A stretch of DNA of 64,000 bases. It comes from Symsagittifera roscoffensis. Taxonomy: Eukaryota; Xenacoelomorpha; Acoela; Convolutidae. The position numbers and the translations under genes were made by a program. Of this stretch, positions 31,629 to 45,230 are shown piece after piece. Position 1 is the first letter of the stretch, and every line of letters starts with the position of its first letter. The stretch lies in contig NC_087064.1 in NCBI RefSeq assembly GCF_963678635.1, positions 73,285,465 through 73,349,464 of the forward strand, read 5' to 3'. Below the pieces are notes generated by a model that searched no databases, had not been told where the DNA came from, and saw nothing but the letters and a program-made list of their open reading frames with translations.

Positions 31629-32512
31629 TGTGCCATTCCCCCGGATTGGCACAGTGGAACCTTCCGTCGCAGCACAAAAACCGCATTAGAGGCCTTAGTC
31701 GTCACATTTTGATTTCAAGGAGATTAGAATATTCTAGAAGAAAATTTTTAGAAAAAATCGAATTGTGACGTTATATTTCTGAGAAATGTGGAAACGGCCA
31801 TGTTCAGCCGGAAAGTAGAGAAAAAACACAACAACAACCGAATTAGAGAGAGACAGTCGGACGAGAACAAATTAAAAAACGAAGCCTCTTCTCGTGACGA
31901 TCACGCCCGATAAGACAATTAACTGGAGCAATTAGCCAGAAAGGAGGCTTCAGTGGGGAAGAAGGAAGGAGCAATACCCTCCCGTGCCACAAAGGCAGAT
32001 AAATTACGACGTTAGTACTTGAAAAGAGTGGAAGCGGAGGCTCGCCCCAGAGACTGATATATGGTGAAAGACTGTAGTAAACTTAATTTTTAGCTACTCT
32101 GATTACCTGAACATTTGAATTAACTTTGTACTATTTGTTATTTTAGAATATGAGTAGCTAGGAAGAGGAAAGGGTCAATCCATCTCCAATGGGTTTAATA
32201 AAGAACTGTCACCAGAAACATAGTAAAATAGGATATTCGAGCCGTGTTTTGAATAGCAATCATGTAGTCTGGGGATCCGAGACCCAGCTTTGTGGTTGTC
32301 TTTGCTTGTAAATGGAAGCTGATTAAAAGTCGTTTGACTGATAGCCTGAAAATCGTATCTTTTTGCTTAGCCCGAAACAGACCAGAAAATCAATTGGCTA
32401 GGTCGAGACGGTGAAAAACGATGATTACATTTTAGGTAACTGACGCCGGCCAGTCGTCTATAGGTACTTTTTCTACGCGCCGTCACTTTGTAGTATTTGG
32501 GCAAATGTTACA
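31629..32512 (+). repeat. Solo LTR of the element B type, plus orientation
   Basis: On the plus strand it runs from TGTGCCATTCCCCCGG to GGGCAAATGTTACA, 884 bases. No internal element sequence is attached: LINE-2 codons continue on both sides. TGA flanks both ends (31,626-31,628 and 32,513-32,515), consistent with a 3-4 bp target duplication. It is the inverted counterpart of 30,706-31,557 only 71 bases away, so the two form a near-palindrome. Confidence 0.87.
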
Positions 32513-34860
32513 TGAAATGAAGATAAAAAAGCGGCCCCAAGATGCATCCTTGAGGAACGCCACTAGTAACAGGACGTGGATTGGAAATGTGCGCATTTAT
32601 ACGAACCCACTGTGATCGGTTACAGTGATACGACGAAAAAACTAACAAAAACTATGATCGAAACCATACATTGATAGCTTGTTTGGAATGTTATCACGAC
32701 AAACAGAATCAAAGGCTTCACTACAGTCAAAATAAACAAAGAACGAACGTTGAAATCAGTAGCAGAAAGAACGTTGAAATCACTAGTGTAGTATATTTTG
32801 TCAAGAAACGATAAAAACTGTGTTACAGTTGATCGCTGTTCTCTGAAACCATGCTGAGAGTTTGAAAAATGTTTTCCAATCTTTGGATATATATGATTAA
32901 AGTGAACTTTCTCAAAACATAAACCAAGGGGGTGTAAGATACTGATAGATCTGTAGTTTGTTATATCATTAGGCGAACCAGAGTTCAGAAATGGAGTAAC
33001 AAAAGCACATTTCCAGGCAACAGGCCAGACTCAAGTGTTGATAATAATGTAAAAAAAGAAAACTAACAAGAGGAGAAAGTAAGGACGTACAACATTTATA
33101 AACAAAAGCAAGAATACAGTCAACAGAGCAGGTATTTTTAACGGATTGTAAACACGAACTGACAACCGACGGAGACACATCGACTTCCGAGAAATTGATA
33201 TCAGAATCAGGAGAAACAGTCGGTACAGTATGGTCAGACACAGGCTTCCGGAAAACAGAAGCAAAATATTCGTTGAAAAATTCACTGATAGACTCGTCCC
33301 AGACAGCTTGCTTACGGCCCCAATGAAGGTTGTTTGGAATGATTGGGGACTGGTTAAACTGTTTCAAGAAGTTAAAAGCACAAGAAGGAGAGGAAGGAGA
33401 AAAGTTCTGAAAAAGCAATTCTTTATCCAAAACAACTGAGTTGGTGAAATCACTCTCTAACCGAGTCATATAAGATAGATTTGGTTTTTTTCCGTCGCAG
33501 AGTTATGAGTTTATTGGCTAATTGAATAGAATGAGAAGAGTAGTAACAAGGAAAATCAAGTCTTCTTTTACTCTTTTTAGTGCATGAATCATCAAGTGCG
33601 GCTTCAATAGAAACATCAAAAGTGGACAGGAAATCACTTTGAGAATTCGAATACAACTTGGTGTAAAGAGGTTCTAACAAATAACTAAAACGTTCCGTGT
33701 TGAAACTCTTCTATGAATACATTTGCTCTGAGACATCAGGTGTAAAACAATCATCACTAGAGACATGCAAATTTGGATAATGGTCTGAGTAGATTTTCTC
33801 TGAACGATAGACAACAAATCTCTGGGGGTCATTCGACCAGAAAAGATCTAGAGTATTACCAGACAAAAAAGGTCGGAAAATTCACTGATTGAAACAGATT
33901 GATATCATCAAACGCGTTCAAAAGGTTAATCGAAAATTCAGAGGATGCATAGTATGAGCTCCAACAGACGTCAGCTAAATTGAAGTCCCCTAGAACAGCA
34001 AACACAGTTTGGTCTGACGGGCAGCGACCGATGTGTTTGAGCACCTCATCATGATGGTTTTGAACAGCGTTGATAAGTGTAGATGACTCAACGCGATAGT
34101 CGGAACAGAGAGGGGGAATATAAACAACCATCAAACCAAAAAACGTCTGATTGACTTTGAACAACTATTGAACAACAATTGAACAACTGAAATCACGAAA
34201 ACTGTAGGAATGAAGGAGATTGAAAGAATAACCTTTAGGGCATGCAACAAGAACACCACCGTGGGCACCGTTTGATCTGTCACAGCGAGAAACTGCAACG
34301 AAATCATTAAATGGGAAAAATTCATGGCAAGTAATATCCTTGTAGAGTCATGTCTTAGAAATAAAGAGTATGTCGACAGAGTTGGAAGAAAGAAAATTAA
34401 AAAGCTTGATACGCTGGGAGATATTGATGAGACTTTGAACATTAATTAGGCACAACTTTAACTCTGACAGTCATTCAGGAGCGGTAACTTCCACCTCATT
34501 ATGAAGTAACTTCAGATTACGTACTTTCAGTTCTTTTTTCGGAAAGTTTTATCTTGTTGATATATCAGATCTCTGTTTGAGGAGTTTACGCATTGTAATT
34601 TGCTCTGAGGGAGACAACGATTTCGAAATAAAAACAGGAGAACAATAAGTTTTCAGCTTGTAAGACTTGGATAGAAGCTTCTTGCAATCGAACTGCAAGA
34701 AGACCTCAACAAGAAAAACTCTGGGTCGGGACGCATCGGGGTTTTTCTTACCAAGACGTCTGAATGACTTCACGCGTACGTGGTTTTCTTCCCCAAGATG
34801 TAAGCAATCATTGTATCTAACTCTCGTGAAGATAGCAAACCATTACCCACCCCCATTCTC
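32513..34860 (-). pseudogene. LINE-2, upstream part: endonuclease and N-terminal reverse transcriptase
   Basis: From 34,860 the minus strand holds an N-terminal segment (VKSFRRLGKKNPDASRPRVF) and VFISKSLSPSEQITMRKLL. An APE-type endonuclease follows (INVQSLINISQRIKLFNFL, GAHGGVLVACPKGYS, VVYIPPLCSDYR, FAVLGDFNLADVCWSS). The reverse transcriptase shows VWDESISEFFNEYFASVF, NSQHGFREQRSTVTQFL, SEAFDSV and SGVPQGCILGPLFYLHF at the edge. Many stops and shifts are present. The family looks CR1/Jockey-like; the clade is not settled. It served as the target of three LTR-element insertions. Confidence 0.85.
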
Positions 34861-35650
34861 GTAAAGATCTTTAAACCATTACAACCCCCATCCCAAGTAG
34901 AATATAGGCCCTCATAATACGAAAAAATCTATAATTGGCGATTTTTTTAAGAAAAACGAAATAAAAATTTCGACAAAAGTTTCTTCGACAATGGCAAACT
35001 TTATTATTGTTGATGCTGTTGTGGATTCGTTAGTAGGATTGCTGGTCTATGGGTCCGGGTCAGAGACAAAAAAACCATATATATATATAGATGTATATTT
35101 AGAATCAAAATTATGACAAACATGGAGTTACTGTTTTTCGGTTAAAAAGAACTTGAAATTTTTCCATGATCGGTTGCCACGGATGGATCTTCCATAAAAA
35201 GTCATAGCGAATAATTTTGAAATTGGAAATTCGCTTGTCTGTATGTAAATGTACTCCATAAATTAACTTTGCTATCTTCAATCTTATTCCATATCATAAC
35301 TGATCGTTTAAAAAACTAAGTTTCCAAAATTGTCCGTTATTTTTTCTGCTAAGTTTTAGTTTTTTGCTTCTCATATTTGTGTCGGTATGGCCCTTTTCTT
35401 TTTAAAGTTTTGAATAGGCAGGTAACAATTGGTTCTTTTTTTTCCAAAAAGGCATATTAGTTTCCAATCAAGAAATATGGGTATAGGCATTATAATTATA
35501 TTTAAATTTTTAATCAGACGATGAAACAAACGTAGCACAACCGCAGCAGATTTTATGGACCAGCTCTGTATGTTTTTCTAGTGAAATCAATAAATTTGCT
35601 GAAGTTATGCTCAAGAGTACGGCCGGGTAATGAAATGAGTGGTAACTAGT
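34861..35650. other. A/T-rich spacer between LINE-2 and LINE-4
   Basis: I see no coding frame. It holds a short (AT)n run at about 35,078-35,091 and otherwise unique A/T-rich sequence. It may include the 5' end of LINE-2 and the 3' tail of LINE-4. Confidence 0.5.
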
Positions 35651-35699
35651 GCGTTCATGATTACTAGGCAAAAATTGATCGGAAAGGGTTTTTTAATTA

Positions 35700-38600
35700 C
35701 CGCAGTGTTTCAATTCCGCAGGCAATTTTTCTTAAAAACTATTTAACATCATCTTTAAACAATAGAATTTGAACTTATATCTCTCCGAGGTATTTGACAT
35801 AGCTTTTTCCTTCAATGATGGTTTGATCTAAGTTAATTGAAAACTTTTTGTTTTCATGGTTTTGCGAAGGTTTTCACAAAGAAGAAGTTCCAATTTTGTA
35901 GTGTTCAATTGTTATGATTGCCTAAAAAACATTTCAATATATTTATTCAAAGAATCTATAAATCTTTTTTGCTAGTTTATCGTTTTGATTTTCGCAGGAA
36001 TTAGCGTGTAAAAATTTTTTATGAATTAGGTAACTGTTTGTTTAAATCTTTGATTAATGGTTAAAGATCAAGGGTCCCAAAACGGCGCTCTGTGTGACAC
36101 CTTGGTGCAATGAAATCCAAACTTATTCATTAATTTTGACAATTGTTTTCTGCCGTCGGTTGCTGACTAAAAATTTCGTCAATTCAATTGCACTTTCAAA
36201 AAACTTCAGAGATCTAAGCTTTTGATCTAGAAACTTGTGGTCAAAAAGACAAATGCTTTCGAGAGGTACAATTTTTAGCAAGCGACAAACTTATTGCGAT
36301 CAAAAGATTTTCTAAAAAAGTCGATGCAGAACAAGATTGCTTCTATTATTGAATAGAAAGTTCTGCAAACTAATTGGGTCATGTTTAGCAGGTTTTGCGA
36401 TAAAATATAGTCGTTTATTTATTTGTATAACAAAAATTTTGAGCATTTTCAATAACGAACATGTTATTTGAGATTTGCTTGTAGTTATCTGTTGGTTATG
36501 GATAGCCTTGTTTAAAAACTTGTGAGAAAATGGTTTTTTTAAGCTTATCAGGAAAGATAATACTTTTTTAGATATTCATTGAAAAGGAAAATAAGATGTG
36601 TGTATATTTCGTTGAACCATCTTTTAATGACCATGCTGGAATGTTAAAGGGTCTCTGTGGCTTTTTAGGATTGAGTTTTAATAGTTCTTTTTTGCACTCA
36701 GCGCTGGTGAAAAATCTGAATGAAATCTCACATTTTCAAATTAAGTTTACATCATCTTTGAGGAATGACGGTTGAAATCTTGAATATAACTAGGTTTGCC
36801 ATTTTAAAAGTTTTGTAGCTTTTTTACTGCAGGATTTTTTCAGAAGAGAAAAAGGATTTGCTAACTTTTTTGAGTTTCTAGCATCGTTGATATTATTTTC
36901 TTTTTCAGGCGCAGTTTTTTTTGAGCAGAAAAGTGCGATATGATTTTTTGTCGTGGAAAATTACTTTTGGCTTATCTCTACGGATAAATATTGATTTTTG
37001 CGTGGCCAATTTTCAGTATTTATTAAATTATTGTTTGTGAAAACGTTGTACATTGACTCAAGATCTTTTTGCCTGAAAAATGTTTCCAAAATGTTTCTAG
37101 AAATGTTTCATATATATTTAACTTCTGATTAATTTTCTAATCGTAGATATTTCTTTTGATTTGTATCAATTTAGCAGGAACCTCAATTTCAGTTATAGAA
37201 GTTTTTGCTAAATGGTCTGTTATGAAGGATGACGTGAATACGATTGTTTTAACTGAATGACTTTTGAAGGATAGATCGATTATAATGAAGTCAATTAGTG
37301 TTTTCGAATGAGTGGGTACTGTTTAAATAGTAACATCAAGGTTCTAAGAATAAAGGATTTTATCCAGAGACTTTTTCTCATCTGCATTAAGGCAACTCAA
37401 GTTGTAATCACTCATTAAGAGTAAACTGAAATCGTATGATTTCGCTTTTTCAATTGATTTGATCAGTTCATCCAGGAGTTCATTTTTATTTGATTTGGAC
37501 GGACTATACGTTCTTTTCAAAAGCGTTTTTATTTTTTCTTTTTTTTTAAAGAAAAATTGTTTTCACTTCGAGTGTTTTGGGTATTAGGAGCAAAGCACCA
37601 GCACTTTTTTGATTTTTTGCTGGCTTCCACAGATCTATCGCATCAAAAAGCAATGAATTTTGTACTATCAAAAATTTATTGGTGGACCAGGATTTGTGTG
37701 AATATCACCTAATTTATCAGTTAATTTTTGCCTTGATCAAAAAGAAGCGAAGTAGAAATCAGTTGATTATGGATTCAAACTAAATTATGAACATTTGAAT
37801 GTAAACCTAATTAATTAATGATTAAAAATAGCCCGCTTGGGAGGCACTAGTATATGTAAAACATTGCACTCCAGAGGGGCAACATTATACTTATTAGAAA
37901 ATATGTTAGCAACCCGTGGAAAAAAGAACCATTAGATTTTTAATTCAAAACGATAGGTTACTAGTTGTTCTGTTTCACAGGAAAATATTACAGAGATACT
38001 AGTTAAGATTCAAAACAGATCTTTGTAACCGAAATTCAATGGCCAGACTTATTAAATGAAATCTTCTTAACTTGTTTTGATAACGGCCCTGCACATGACT
38101 ATATGGTGATTTATTTTGCCCGTTAAGGTTTTAATGATAAGTACGGGTCCGAAAGGAGGGATAGTTGCAATTAATGAGCCATTTGAGCGTGACTGTTGTA
38201 AATTTCTACACTTGTTGATTGTGGCAGATTGTTTGAGTATCGGCACACAATTGAACGAAGGCAATTGCGCAAAAAATACAACATGATCATCATTGAGATG
38301 AATGTTATCCCAAAAAGAAAGGTCCAGTTACGGATAATTTGAATCATAGCGTTGAATAAAAGCACCTGAAAACCTGCCTAATTTCTCTAAAACTTGTTGG
38401 AATAGTCATTATATAACTCAATCATGGCGTTTGACTCCTCTTTATTTAAAATTGGAGCTATTTCACACGCTACAATCTTTCAGGCGCAAAATTTTTGGTA
38501 ATATCATCAATCAATTTCTTGTGTTTGAACGCATTTTGTTTTTATTTTGGTGGGTGTTTAAAAGTAACTTTATTTTTGATACGGGCCCAATTTTCGGCGG

Positions 38601-38999
38601 GCTCAGATTTTTTTTACAATTCAATTATTTTTTGCTTATCAACTTCACGATTCCATATTAATTTTTCATTTTACAAATTTTTTCAATTGATTTGTTAAAA
38701 TTTTAGTAATTTTTGTTGGGTATCGTGATATATTTTGAGTCAAGGAGGTTTTCATCAATAAGCGGATTTTTTTGAGGTCGGATTTTTCGATTACAGTTAT
38801 AACATGAAAAAATCAATAAAAACCGACTGTTTTCAAACAATGACCTCTGTTTTATCAGTGCGCTATGAACTCTCTTTCTAGCAATGACCTCTCTTTCATC
38901 AGTGCGCTTGAGAATAAAGTTTATATAATTGTGCATCCGTAACAATCGTATAAGAGTTGCCGGGTGCAGATTTTGTTTCGGAACATTTTTCTTAAACAA
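35700..38999 (-). pseudogene. LINE-4: very decayed APE-type LINE
   Basis: Scattered minus-strand pieces remain in the right order. An N-terminal stretch lies at 38,999-38,703. Endonuclease pieces follow near 37,640 (KFIAFDAIDLWKPAKNQKSA) and 37,440-37,200 (SLLLMSDYNLSCLN, PTHSKTLIDFIII). A DLSKAF-like piece lies near 36,280, and HQGVTQSAVLGPLIFN near 36,090, the reverse transcriptase GxPQGSxLGPLxF box. Stops are frequent throughout, so this is the oldest recognisable LINE here. The boundaries and the N-terminal assignment are uncertain. Confidence 0.6.
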
Positions 39000-39104
39000 A
39001 TTTTCTTATTATTTCCCACCACTTTTTTTCTGGATTCTGTTATTGAATCTACATGATTTGAACTTAAGCTCTACTCTGGCCTTTTTCGTTTTGGTTTTCT
39101 GCTT

Positions 39105-39974
39105 TTTAAATTTTGCCCGGAAGACATATTGAATGAAAATAAAGCTTAACCCTAACATGACTTGCGAATGGCAAAATTGAGCTTCATGCGCTTTTGTCCG
39201 TCTCTACCATAGCCAATTCAACTCGGGCGATAAAATTGTTACTGTCTAAAGTCTATCAGCCGAGCCGCAAAAATTAACTAAACTGCATTTGAAATTAGAG
39301 AACTCAAGGCTAGGTCTTAGTAACTCAGACCACGTTGTCTCTCCTAAAAACAGAGCTGGTACTCTATCATTAATAAGTTAATATCATACGACTGTTTTTG
39401 TACAGTAGTGAACATCACCACATCCATCGGAAATGGATCGATGCTTTTCTTAACTCCTAGCTTCTCATATCCAGCTTCTCATATTTATATACAAAAGTAA
39501 AATTGAAGCCTTTCCAGAGAGCTAAAAGTTGTTTGAAGTATAGTTTTGGAGAACAAATCCAGACCCTATCGTTTTCTTCAATTTCACTGAAGAAGTACCT
39601 TCTTTACAACCAGGTGACAAGTGAAAGTCGTCCATTCTGATTTTCATGCTTTTCAGTTATCGCAAAAATGACAAGATACGTGTCATGCACGTCCCAATCC
39701 AAAAATTAAATTGTTTATTTTCAAGTTGCACTTCCTATTTCAGTTCAAAATGTAAATAAATTCGCTGATCATCACTTGCAAAGTTTTATACGAGTGGTTT
39801 CTTCTTTCGATTAAATTTGACGGCTTTTCTGTCGAAAGGTACTTACTCCACTAAAAATTCAACTATCTTACTAAAAAGGTGGAGTGCTAAAAAAAACTTT
39901 CAAAATCACTCCGAAAAGAAGTTTTATCCACATCAAATCAACTCACTACGTTCTCTAAATGGCATTATACCACA
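39105..39974 (-). repeat. 3' LTR of element C, decayed
   Basis: It aligns in the minus orientation with the type I LTR of A. Shared blocks are TTGCCCGGAAGACATATTG (about 39,111), GTCCGTCTCTACCATAGCCA (about 39,197), the decayed stem-loop GGCTAGGTCTTAGTAACTCAG (20-base core, about 39,310) and CATCCATCGGAAATGGATCG (about 39,423). The ends are approximate (TGTGG-like at 39,974). Confidence 0.65.
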
Positions 39975-40529
39975 TCCTTAAAGCCTTTTAACAGTCTCAA
40001 GGATCTGCACTACGACGAAACGACCTAAGGTAAAGTCTTTTTTTTTTGCTACCTATGTTTTTTTGTCGATGTGTTGTTTTTTTCATCAAAAAGAGTGTTA
40101 AAACGCAGGACACTCCTGCCAACCAACAAGCCAAAAGTATCATACAGTTTTTTGTCCCTTCTGAAAGTTTTAGATTTCAATGGTCTTGAATATTAGAATG
40201 AAAAACCATGTGATTTATAGAAAAAATGAGTTAGTTGCGTATCTCGAGAGACCGCTGAAGTTAAAGCGAGCAGTTCTTTCAGTTGGTTTCCAAAAAGAAT
40301 GCAGGCTGGAAAATTTTATAACAAGAAGTACTAAAAATCAAACGGAACATAATTCAAAAAAATTGCAGCTACTGTGAACGCAAAATAACAGTGACTGAAG
40401 TTTTTCATCAAGTTTGATTTGAAAAATAGTCAGCTTGGCTGCTCATTTGAAGTTCTCATCCAAAAACAGACTTTTTTTCTCCTTCTCTTTGTAAATTCTT
40501 TTTTCACATTTTTTTTGTCGTGTAGAATT
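39975..40529 (-). other. Element C 3' region, nothing recognised
   Basis: This A/T-rich stretch between the ORF3 remnants and the LTR corresponds in place to the 9,244-10,525 region of B. A plus-strand frame at 40,180-40,377 has no recognisable content. Confidence 0.4.
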
Positions 40530-43500
40530 TTAATAGGTTCTAAATTCTTTTAAGCAGTAGGACTTGAGCAACGTGATGGCGTCACCACTTCCCACACTGT
40601 CGTCAGACTCGTTCTTAGGATCTCCTCTGAGGTTTCCACAGCCAAACTCTACTATGTTATCAGCTTTTGGTACGGAAGTTGATGTTACTTGTTCTTCCAT
40701 TGGAATGTCATAACTTAATTTGTTGACTTGCGTTGTCTCGTATGGTGGATTTTTAGACAATCAGTTTTTTAGCAACAATTTTTGCTCAGAGTCAAAGTGG
40801 AAGTCATGTATGACCGAAAGTTTGTAGGCTATTCCAGAAATTTTATGGTGGTAAGTCTCCTGTCTGATAGATCCACAGTAACCAGTGTACTTCGCAAGTG
40901 TGCCCATAGGTTCTTTCGTGAGCCTGAGCTCTTTGTCGGTCCTCTTACAGGATACAGATTGAAGAGGTTACTTCAAATTCGCAGTCTTCATACAAAACTT
41001 GCCCACAATTTATAAATGCTTGCGCCAATATTTTGTCTATTATGAATCGTATCGAATCTCATCCCTTTGCTCATGACACTAGTTTTTCGTTGCCGTAGAG
41101 CCGTCATCAAGAGAACATTTTGATATTTTGATTTTTTTGTTCGTCAGAGTCGTAATCTTTTCTGGTTAATCCCCCTTATGAGCTTCAATTGAGTTCTTGC
41201 ATACATCGACGCAACCAAAACTTGTAATTTTGACGCAATCCTCAATCTTTTCTCAAATCAACACAAAAGCGGTGCCTCAACAGTGAACTGACAAGCTGAT
41301 CAAAAGTTTCTCCATGCATTTCCGAGGATGCTAGCTTTCCAAAAGCCTTTTTGTTTCAGTGGTGTCAATGATTATGTTTTTGGTGTAACATCCCATGGTG
41401 CTTTTGTTCTCTAAAGCCATTAGATGTTTAGATGTTTTGTGATCGAGTTTTGAACTTCAGCTTTTCAACATAATTGCCAGCTGGTTTGTCTATCAAAACC
41501 GTATCAGCCAATGGTTTATGATTGAGCTTATTAGGAGTTAGCTGTCCTGAAACGCTTCCATTTCTCTGGTTGATCCTTGAAGGCTTGAAGTCCTTCAACG
41601 GGCCTCCCCCAAACTGGCTCAAGGTTTTTTTCCGAAGCTTTCCCGTTAAGAGTGCGGTCAGTCTTTTCAGTTTTAAGAGTGGCAGATATTAGCCATGTCA
41701 TAAGAACAGGCGGTACCATCATTATGTCCGTCATTTTCGAGGAGCCTTGCGATCCATCATCTTCTTATCCTAAATCCTCTGCATCTTCCACTTGCTTTAT
41801 CTTCACCAGATTGGCAGCCTTGTCTGGAGATTGCCCAAATTTTAATCCATTTCAGTTTCATATCGTTAAATTGTTCAAATTCAAGCTTTGAGCGCATTGC
41901 CTTTTTCCTGGTCTGGAAAGATACACTACTTGATTGCTGTTTTTCTTATTTTTTTTTGGCTCAATCGGAGGTTTTGAGTAACTAATCCATTGAATGCTTC
42001 GATGAATTCTCGGATTGACTAGCGAGAGAGTCCAGGATGCTAGGAAGGACGCGGTCCCATATGCTTCCAATCATTCTAACATGCAATCTGTTATTATATA
42101 GCTTTCTTCTCCTCGATCATTCTCGGTAGAGAATGCTTTCAAGGTCGTCCTGTTCATTCTGTCCACGAAGTTCCCCCTTTTTTCTGCTCGCTCCAAGTCC
42201 TTAAGGATGTAATCATGACACCTGACAATCATTGTCAACCTCGTTCGAAAGCGTCCATTCCCAATCCTCCAACTCGGGGAGTCAAGGACAACCGCGTATT
42301 TGCCTCTGGTTTTGTTCATAAAAACAGAGCTTCTAGATTAGCTTCCGTCTATCTGACATTTTGTTTCCCCGTGGCTTGCTCTTCAATACCTGCCTTTCCG
42401 TTCTCGGGGAATCAGAGCGCATTTGATTTGACATGTCGATAACGATCTGATGAATATCGTCAATTCCAGGCATCATTCTCACAATGCAGTTGAGTTGGAC
42501 AATTCCAACCCCAACACTTTGTCCAACACTAGCATGTGTAGAGGATGCGCCTTGAATCCTATCAAAAGCGTTAGATATCAGACCAAAATGCCGGCAATTC
42601 TGCTCTCTAAGCCTGAGATTCTTCTGATCCAGTTCCCTATTCGGTGCGGAAATTATTCAATTATTCTTCCCTTCAGCCAGAAGCGCAACCATCGCGTATA
42701 CAATTTTCACTCCGCCAGGAAGTTGTGCATACCCTGGCGATAGCACGAATGCTGCCCTCGGAGTCATTTTCTGGAAGCTTCTATCTTTCAGCTTGTCGTT
42801 TATCTCGCTCATCAAAACCATGACATTATTTCTCCGCTGACGATACAGGAGCCTCAGCCGTAGACGGCTCTCTGTGTCTGCTCAGGATGCCTCTACTGTG
42901 CAACTCATCCTGTATTCCGGCAAACACTATCGTAATCATGGGGTTCATCTCAGTTTGCTTTCTGAGCACCAATGGCCATCGACAAGGTGTGCATCCAATC
43001 TAGGAGGGCTGATGCAAAAATTGTCACATCTGGTCAGAAAAAAAAATGTTTCGAGGTGTTTGTCTGTTACTTAGCCTTGCTCATGAAAATAGGCTTTATC
43101 ATAGGTAGCAAAGATAGATTAATATGCTTCAAATTTTAGCTCGCCATATCGTTCCTTGTCATCTTCATGCTCCGCCGGCTTTCAGTAGCCTCTTATGTTT
43201 CTGACTTAGGCAAATGGAGCTCGTGCCTGCTCAAAAACATTAGATGATGTATATTTGGGTCTCGTCTCTTCAGGATCTTTCTGGTCTTTTATCCCTTCTT
43301 CGTTCCTGGTGGCTCAATCTCAACACCCTGCAGCGTTCGGGCAACCACTGATCCCATTGTGCTATTTGAGGGTAGTCCCTCAAGGTCAGCCACTCTCAGA
43401 GCAGTCGCTGAGCAGAATTTGGTTTCATCCTCAATCAACCAATCCACACCTTGGATCCCTTGACAGGGATATTAGCCCTTGACAGTCAATTGGCCAGCAT

Positions 43501-44965
43501 CTGACTTTCGTACAGCGTCACGGCAAAGCTGGCTTTGCACAGGTTCAACTTCAATAGATCCTGTTTGTTTTTGTGCGAAGGCGAAGGGAATTGTTTCGAA
43601 GATATCAGAGAGTCACGACCCGGGCAACGTTCAGCTCCAGTCACTGTAGTACCAGCTCTAAAAGTTCTAGGGGTTTTGATTTGTTTCACTGAACTCAGTC
43701 GGCATCTCAGATGTAACGTTCTCCTAGCTGGGCTCTCGCCCAGTCGTTCCATCATATCTGACCTATGTTCCTGGTCACGCGAGCTCCGTATTTTCGCGTG
43801 AGATCCCAGACGCGTTTCCAAGCCAGAAGGCACAAAATTGGAAGTAGCATGCACGTTAGCTACCTCTTCAGAGCTCAGTACACCTGTTTCGGACAACGCT
43901 ACGTCCAAGTCGTTCTGGAAAGACGCTACTCATCCAGGTCCAGCATTATATTTTTATCCTGTGAATGCCATCAACTGTTGGTCTGGATTGGTCCATGGCC
44001 CTTATTTCGTGTGTTCGAGATTCATCAGTAGCAGTCGTTGGGAGTTTCGCCTTGCAGGTTTACTCACTATGGAGTTTTATCTCATAGTTATTTCATTCTA
44101 AATATTAGTCAACAATTCTTCCCATGCGCTTTTTTCCACTACTGGGATCCGGTACATGTTCTCGGTACTCACTAGGATCATCACAGAATCATGAGTTCAA
44201 CCATTCTGTATTGCTGGATTACTGCTGCGCCTCCAAACGTTATCATTTTGGTTATTCATGATGTCCTCAGATTTTGCAACAACCTCACTAGGTTGCCGCC
44301 ACATATCAGATATGAGGTACCAAGGGGTGCCTGTTGCATATTCACTTCCTGTTTTTTCAAGGGCATCTTTCTTATCTGTCGGCTGATACCCGTCACGTTT
44401 CAATTGTCGTAGTTGATCTGGCTTCTGTCCCTCTTGCTCTTGTCTCAACTTCCTTTCAATTTTTCTACAATTGAGTCTTGCATCTCAATTGTCTGACTGT
44501 GTTCTCGTGGCGCTTGTAGTTCAACATGTGGGTTCTGTTAAGGACTTCCTGCTTGGCTACTATAGGATGCGTCAGTTTCAAACGCTCAAATCAACTTCTG
44601 GGTTCTCGTCTCAGACGCTCGTGTTTCTTGTTACAATCCTCGAATAGTTTTTTTTCCACATATCTCTATCTTTTCGAGTTCTGGTCAAATCCCTTCTCAC
44701 TCTTTTTATATCATATATCTTCGTAGTTGATCATCTGTACTTCCTTCATGAACACATTGTTTTGTTCATTTGAACTTCCTTCTCCAAGTGCGAAGTCCCC
44801 TTCCATTAGCCGGCAAAAGAGCGCATCTTTGATCGGTCCAACATAGGCCTCTGCCAGGTCCATAAAACCATTCACATCGAAGTTATCTATTATGATTTCA
44901 AGATAATGACTCGGTTTCGATTTATCTGTTTCAATCATCATCGTTGAACAATATAGTCTTTCCAT
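40530..44965 (-). pseudogene. ORF3 remnants of element C
   Basis: The start at about 44,965 includes NFDVNGFMDLAEAYVGPI and CRLMEGDFALGE, matching the beginning of B ORF3. A charged helix follows at 44,448 (QKPDQLRQLKRDGYQP). Near 41,760-41,520 a disordered stretch resembles part of B. Best preserved is the second SGNH-like region at 42,760-42,430, with AAFVLSPGYAQLP, KIVYAMVALLAEGK, SAPNR, ISNAFDRIQG and MMPGIDDIHQIVID, which keeps the D-x-x-H pattern. The order of some pieces relative to B was not fully resolved by eye. Rearrangement near 41-42 kb is possible. Confidence 0.6.
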
Positions 44966-45230
44966 TTTCCTTAAAGGGTTTACGTATTTCCATTTGCATC
45001 TAAGAGTGGACAGTCCACAATTTGGATTTTTTCCTTGTCAATTGTGAAGACATTCGTGGTCACTAACCTACCCATAAATATAACCCTAAACTCAAAACGC
45101 ACTCTTAAGGACATGAATAACCTGAAATCTGACAGGTTCGTAAGTTAGTCCTCATTCTCTAAGCACTCAAGTCCTGCTCGTCTGTTTCTTTCAACATATT
45201 CTCAAATAACACTCCTTATATAATTACACT

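Noticed and set aside
8379-32512. A 24-kb DNA transposon with 0.85-kb terminal inverted repeats
   Set aside because: The outer copies at 8,379 and 32,512 are inverted, but a third copy at 30,706 is direct and the LINE frame reappears at 31,558-31,628. An LTR element plus an adjacent solo LTR explains all joints; no transposase is present.
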